Shown piece by piece: positions 30,249-32,717 of a DNA stretch of 32,717 nt. Source of the DNA: Actinomycetota bacterium (lineage in GTDB: Bacteria > Actinomycetota > Geothermincolia > Fen-727 > Anoxymicrobiaceae); the NCBI GenBank assembly GCA_018896525.1, contig JAHIMR010000072.1, positions 1 through 32,717 of the forward strand, read 5' to 3'. Under the pieces are notes generated by a model. That model was not told the DNA's origin. It was given only the letters and a program-made list of their open reading frames with translations, and made no database searches. How positions within the stretch are numbered: the first letter of the stretch is position 1; every line of letters starts with the position of its first letter. Position numbers and translations under genes: made by a program.

Positions 30249-30890
30249 ATGGACTGGCAGACTACAGTATATTTCCTGATAGGGCTCGCCATCGGGGTGG
30301 TCTTTCATGAGTACATGCACGGACGTGTCGCTGACATGCTGGGGGACCACACCGCCAGAAACGCGGGACGGCTGACCCTCAACCCTATTCCGCATATTGA
30401 CCCGTTCGGGACGATACTTTTGCCGCTGGCGCTTATCGTCTTCAGGTCTCCTTTCCTGTTTGGTTACGCCAAACCGGTACCGGTCAACCCGTTCTTTTTC
30501 AAGAATCCCAGGAGGGACATGATGCTGGTGGCCCTGGCCGGCCCACTGACGAACTTTGCCCTGGCGTTCCTGGTGGCAATGATAGGGATGGTTATCCGGC
30601 TGGCGGGGGTGAACCCTTTTGGCTCCGCCAACGAGATCTTCGTTGCCCTGTTCCTGATAGCGGAGATAAACGTGGTGCTGGCGTTCTTCAACCTCATACC
30701 GGTGCCGCCGCTGGACGGTTCTCACATCGTGGAATTTTTTCTCCCGCCGCGGGCGCAGAAAACGTATGAGTCCATGGCCCCATACGGATTTATGGTGATT
30801 CTTCTTTTCCTGTGGCTATTGGGGGATCAGTTCTTCAGTTGGATGAGCCCGATATTCAGATTGTTGAGTGTAATAATAGTCGGTGCATAA
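30249..30890 (+). CDS. M50 family site-2-type membrane protease
   Basis: This 213-aa polytopic protein has HEYMH (H20, E21, H24) in the first transmembrane helix and NLIPVPPLDGSHI, with D156 as third zinc ligand, in a later helix. It belongs to the small M50B (SpoIVFB/YwhC-like) group, without CBS or PDZ domain. The substrate is unknown. I chose ATG 30249 with GAGGGAAG upstream. The longer frame from TTG 30225 is less likely. In actinobacteria a similar protease often lies next to trpS and scpA. Confidence 0.9.
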   Translation: MDWQTTVYFLIGLAIGVVFHEYMHGRVADMLGDHTARNAGRLTLNPIPHIDPFGTILLPLALIVFRSPFLFGYAKPVPVNPFFFKNPRRDMMLVALAGPLTNFALAFLVAMIGMVIRLAGVNPFGSANEIFVALFLIAEINVVLAFFNLIPVPPLDGSHIVEFFLPPRAQKTYESMAPYGFMVILLFLWLLGDQFFSWMSPIFRLLSVIIVGA

Positions 30891-30926
30891 CCTGTTTCGT
30901 TGATTACGTGCTTGGGAGGTATTCAG

Positions 30927-31913
30927 TTGAAGGACAGGGTGGTTAGCGGGTACAGGCCCAGTGGAAGGCTGCACCTGGGCCATTATCACGGGAACCTCAA
31001 GACGATGACGCGGCTCCAGGAGACCCACGACTGTTACTTCTTCGTGGCCGACTGGCACGCCCTGACCACGGATTACCGGGATACCTCTATGCTGGGGGCT
31101 TTCACCACGGAGATGGTGCTGGACTGGCTGGCCGCGGGTCTCGATCCCGAGAAGTGCACCGTATACAGGCAGTCCGATATCGAGAGCATCCCCGAGCTCG
31201 TGCTCTACTTCTCCATGATTACGACACTGGGTGAATTGGAGCGCTGTCCCACCTACAAGGAGCAGTTGCGAGAACTGGACTCCCGGGGAGTGAACACCTA
31301 CGGCTTCCTGGGGTACCCGGTTCTCATGGCGACGGATATACTCATTGTGGATGCCGAACTGGTGCCGGTGGGCGAGGACCAGTTGCCCCACCTGGAGATG
31401 ACACGGGAGATAGCCAGGCGGTTCAATTCGCTGTACGGCCCAACATTCCCGGAGCCAAAGCCGATCCTTTCCCCGGCGTCGAAAATACCGGGAACCGACG
31501 GGCGTAAGATGTCCAAGAGCTACGACAACGACATCAGGCTGGATGACGAGCCCGGGGAGATACTGCGGAAGGTGAGGAGGATGATCACCGACCCTGCCAG
31601 GGTCCGCAGGCAGGACAGGGGGCACCCGAACGTCTGCTCGGTTTTCCAGCTGATAAAGGCGTACCCGGAGGTGGACCCGGTTAAGCGGTCCGGTGAGTGT
31701 AAGGAGGCCCTGATAGGTTGTACCGACTGCAAGGACGAGATCGCCGGGATCATTGCTGATGACATGGAGGGCCTGAGGTCGAGGCGCGCTGAGCTCGCCG
31801 GGAACCCGGGCGTGGTGGGCGAGATACTGGAGTCGGGCGCGGCGGTAGTCCGGCCGATTGCAGAAGAGATTCTCGGCCTGGCAAGGGATGCCATGAGCAT
31901 CGGGACCCTGTAG
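30927..31913 (+). CDS. trpS: Tryptophanyl-tRNA synthetase
   Basis: This 328-aa class I synthetase charges tRNA-Trp. It begins DRVVSGYRPSGRLHLGHYHG, with the HIGH-type HLGH at 16-19. GEDQLPHLEMTREIARRFN is the tryptophan-AMP region and KMSKS is at 194-198. The start is TTG 30927 with GGGAGGT six bases upstream. An upstream ATG (30900) would add nine unconserved residues. Cysteines around 247-274 (SVFQLI... ECKEALIGCTDC) are noted but the usual fold has no required cluster. It is followed by scpA after 11 bp. Confidence 0.94.
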   Translation: MKDRVVSGYRPSGRLHLGHYHGNLKTMTRLQETHDCYFFVADWHALTTDYRDTSMLGAFTTEMVLDWLAAGLDPEKCTVYRQSDIESIPELVLYFSMITTLGELERCPTYKEQLRELDSRGVNTYGFLGYPVLMATDILIVDAELVPVGEDQLPHLEMTREIARRFNSLYGPTFPEPKPILSPASKIPGTDGRKMSKSYDNDIRLDDEPGEILRKVRRMITDPARVRRQDRGHPNVCSVFQLIKAYPEVDPVKRSGECKEALIGCTDCKDEIAGIIADDMEGLRSRRAELAGNPGVVGEILESGAAVVRPIAEEILGLARDAMSIGTL

Positions 31914-31924
31914 GGGAGAATTGC

Positions 31925-32671
31925 TTGAGCTTTGATGTGAAGATAGAGGTCTTCGAGGGCCCGTTCGACCTGCTTCTGCAGCTCATCACCAACCACGAAC
32001 TCAGTGTCAACGAGGTACCGGTGGCACAGATAACATCGTCGTTCCTGGAACACATCAAGGAAGCGTCCGACCTGGACCTCGATACCGCGACAGAGTTCCT
32101 CCTGATAGCGGCGACCCTGCTGCTTATCAAGGCGCGCTCACTTCTTCCACCACTGGAGGAAGAAGTGGATGAGGAGGACGATCCCGAGTCCGCCAGGGAG
32201 GACCTGGTGGAGAGGTTGCTGGAGTACAAGGCGTTCTCCAACGCCTCGGAGTGGCTGGCGGATCAGTACGCGCGAAACGGGTGGTACACCCCGCGCCTGA
32301 GAGAGCTCGAGGAAGATTACGCGCAACTGTACCCCGACCCGTTCGAGGGAGTGGACGTTTCCGGCCTGTCACAGGCGTTGATGGAACTGCTGATCGACAG
32401 GGCGCCGGCCCCGGTGGACACGTCGCATATCGCGCCCATCAAGGTTTCGGTGATGGAGCATATCGGGAGGGTCAGGGCGACCCTTGATCACGTGGGCCGG
32501 ACGACGTTTAGAGAGCTGATATCGGAGTGCCGCACCAAGATGGAGGTCATAGCGACATTCCTAGCGATACTGGAGCTTTACAAGAGCGGTGAGGTCACGC
32601 TTACCCAACGGAAGCGTTTCGGGAAAATCGACGTGAGGAAAGTGGAGGGGGAGAAGGATAGTGTTGCCTGA
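31925..32671 (+). CDS. scpA: Segregation and condensation protein A
   Basis: This 248-aa kleisin subunit bridges SMC heads. The N-terminal helical domain has VEVFEGPFDLLLQLITNHEL-type sequence and FLLIAATLLLIKARSLLP. The C-terminal winged-helix region has VIATFLAILELYKSGEVTLTQ. Length and motifs are normal. The start is TTG 31925 with GGGGAGAA upstream. It overlaps the start of scpB, the usual partner. Confidence 0.95.
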   Translation: MSFDVKIEVFEGPFDLLLQLITNHELSVNEVPVAQITSSFLEHIKEASDLDLDTATEFLLIAATLLLIKARSLLPPLEEEVDEEDDPESAREDLVERLLEYKAFSNASEWLADQYARNGWYTPRLRELEEDYAQLYPDPFEGVDVSGLSQALMELLIDRAPAPVDTSHIAPIKVSVMEHIGRVRATLDHVGRTTFRELISECRTKMEVIATFLAILELYKSGEVTLTQRKRFGKIDVRKVEGEKDSVA

Positions 32672-32717
32672 AGATAGTCGGCCGCCGGGGGAAGAGCCGG
32701 ACCGGTACTGGGGTGAA
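32661..32717 (+). CDS. scpB: Segregation and condensation protein B, 5' end (partial)
   Basis: An open frame begins GTG 32661 / TTG 32664, just after AGAAGGA. It overlaps the scpA stop by about ten bases and stays open to the window edge (LPEDSRPPGEEPDRYWG). Too short to show ScpB motifs. The call rests on the near-universal scpA-scpB order. Confidence 0.5.
   Translation, partial: MLPEDSRPPGEEPDRYWGE

Overview
This is a high-GC bacterial chromosomal segment, most likely from a deep-branching, possibly anaerobic member of the Actinomycetota. The main evidence is gene order. The series HAD phosphatase ... tlyA - nadK - recN - steA - steB - pyrG ... nudix - xerD ... scpA - scpB follows the order I know from Mycobacterium tuberculosis (roughly Rv1690 to Rv1710). 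Secreted proteins built from WYFAEG...ERPMYFNY repeats fit lineages such as Geothermincolia-like Actinomycetota, but that finer placement is an inference. TTG is a frequent start codon here, usually behind a clear Shine-Dalgarno sequence.

Layout. 1-356: the end of an rRNA operon (23S 3' end, twin processing-type hairpins, 5S, strong terminator). 465-5437: a DUF1015 gene facing a minus-strand pair (radical SAM and crotonase) and a C45 acyltransferase with a TPR-like tail. 5476-10962: an accessory-like stretch with a secreted four-repeat protein, a lipoprotein, a TPR protein and a HAD phosphatase, each separated by copies of one short palindromic element. 10979-13146: a PaaK-type aryl-CoA ligase, a tandem ACT protein and a YjbQ-family protein. 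13314-14483 (minus): a membrane M28-like protein that appears to have lost metal ligands. 14570-19922: the dxs-tlyA-nadK-recN operon. 19931-20840: a REP-associated tyrosine transposase flanked by two pairs of identical 34-bp repeats, sitting between recN and steA. 20904-28435: steA, steB, a GT2 glycosyltransferase, a MraY/WecA-like transferase, pyrG, an M20 peptidase and DUF3866, tightly packed. 28606-32717: nudix, xerD, an M50 protease, trpS, scpA and the start of scpB.

The most unusual content is non-coding. (1) A family of about 165-bp foldback elements with 21-bp terminal inverted repeats has eight full, deleted or partial copies in 33 kb. One copy is inserted inside another with no visible target duplication. 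The two ends of individual copies tend to share variants. Their outer ends supply purine-rich or ATG sequence next to downstream start codons. (2) A REP/RAYT unit has an additional, solo palindrome of the same family placed between convergent genes at 13261-13297.

Functionally the window mixes housekeeping (isoprenoid precursor synthesis, ribosome methylation, NADP and CTP synthesis, DNA repair, chromosome dimer resolution and condensation) with a probable cell-division/envelope module (steA-steB plus two polyprenyl-glycan-type enzymes). No tRNA, CRISPR array or prophage was found. Gene-free stretches over 300 bp are 5438-5986 and 9686-9988, both mostly filled by the foldback elements, and 8435-8743, which holds one element and a promoter-like box.
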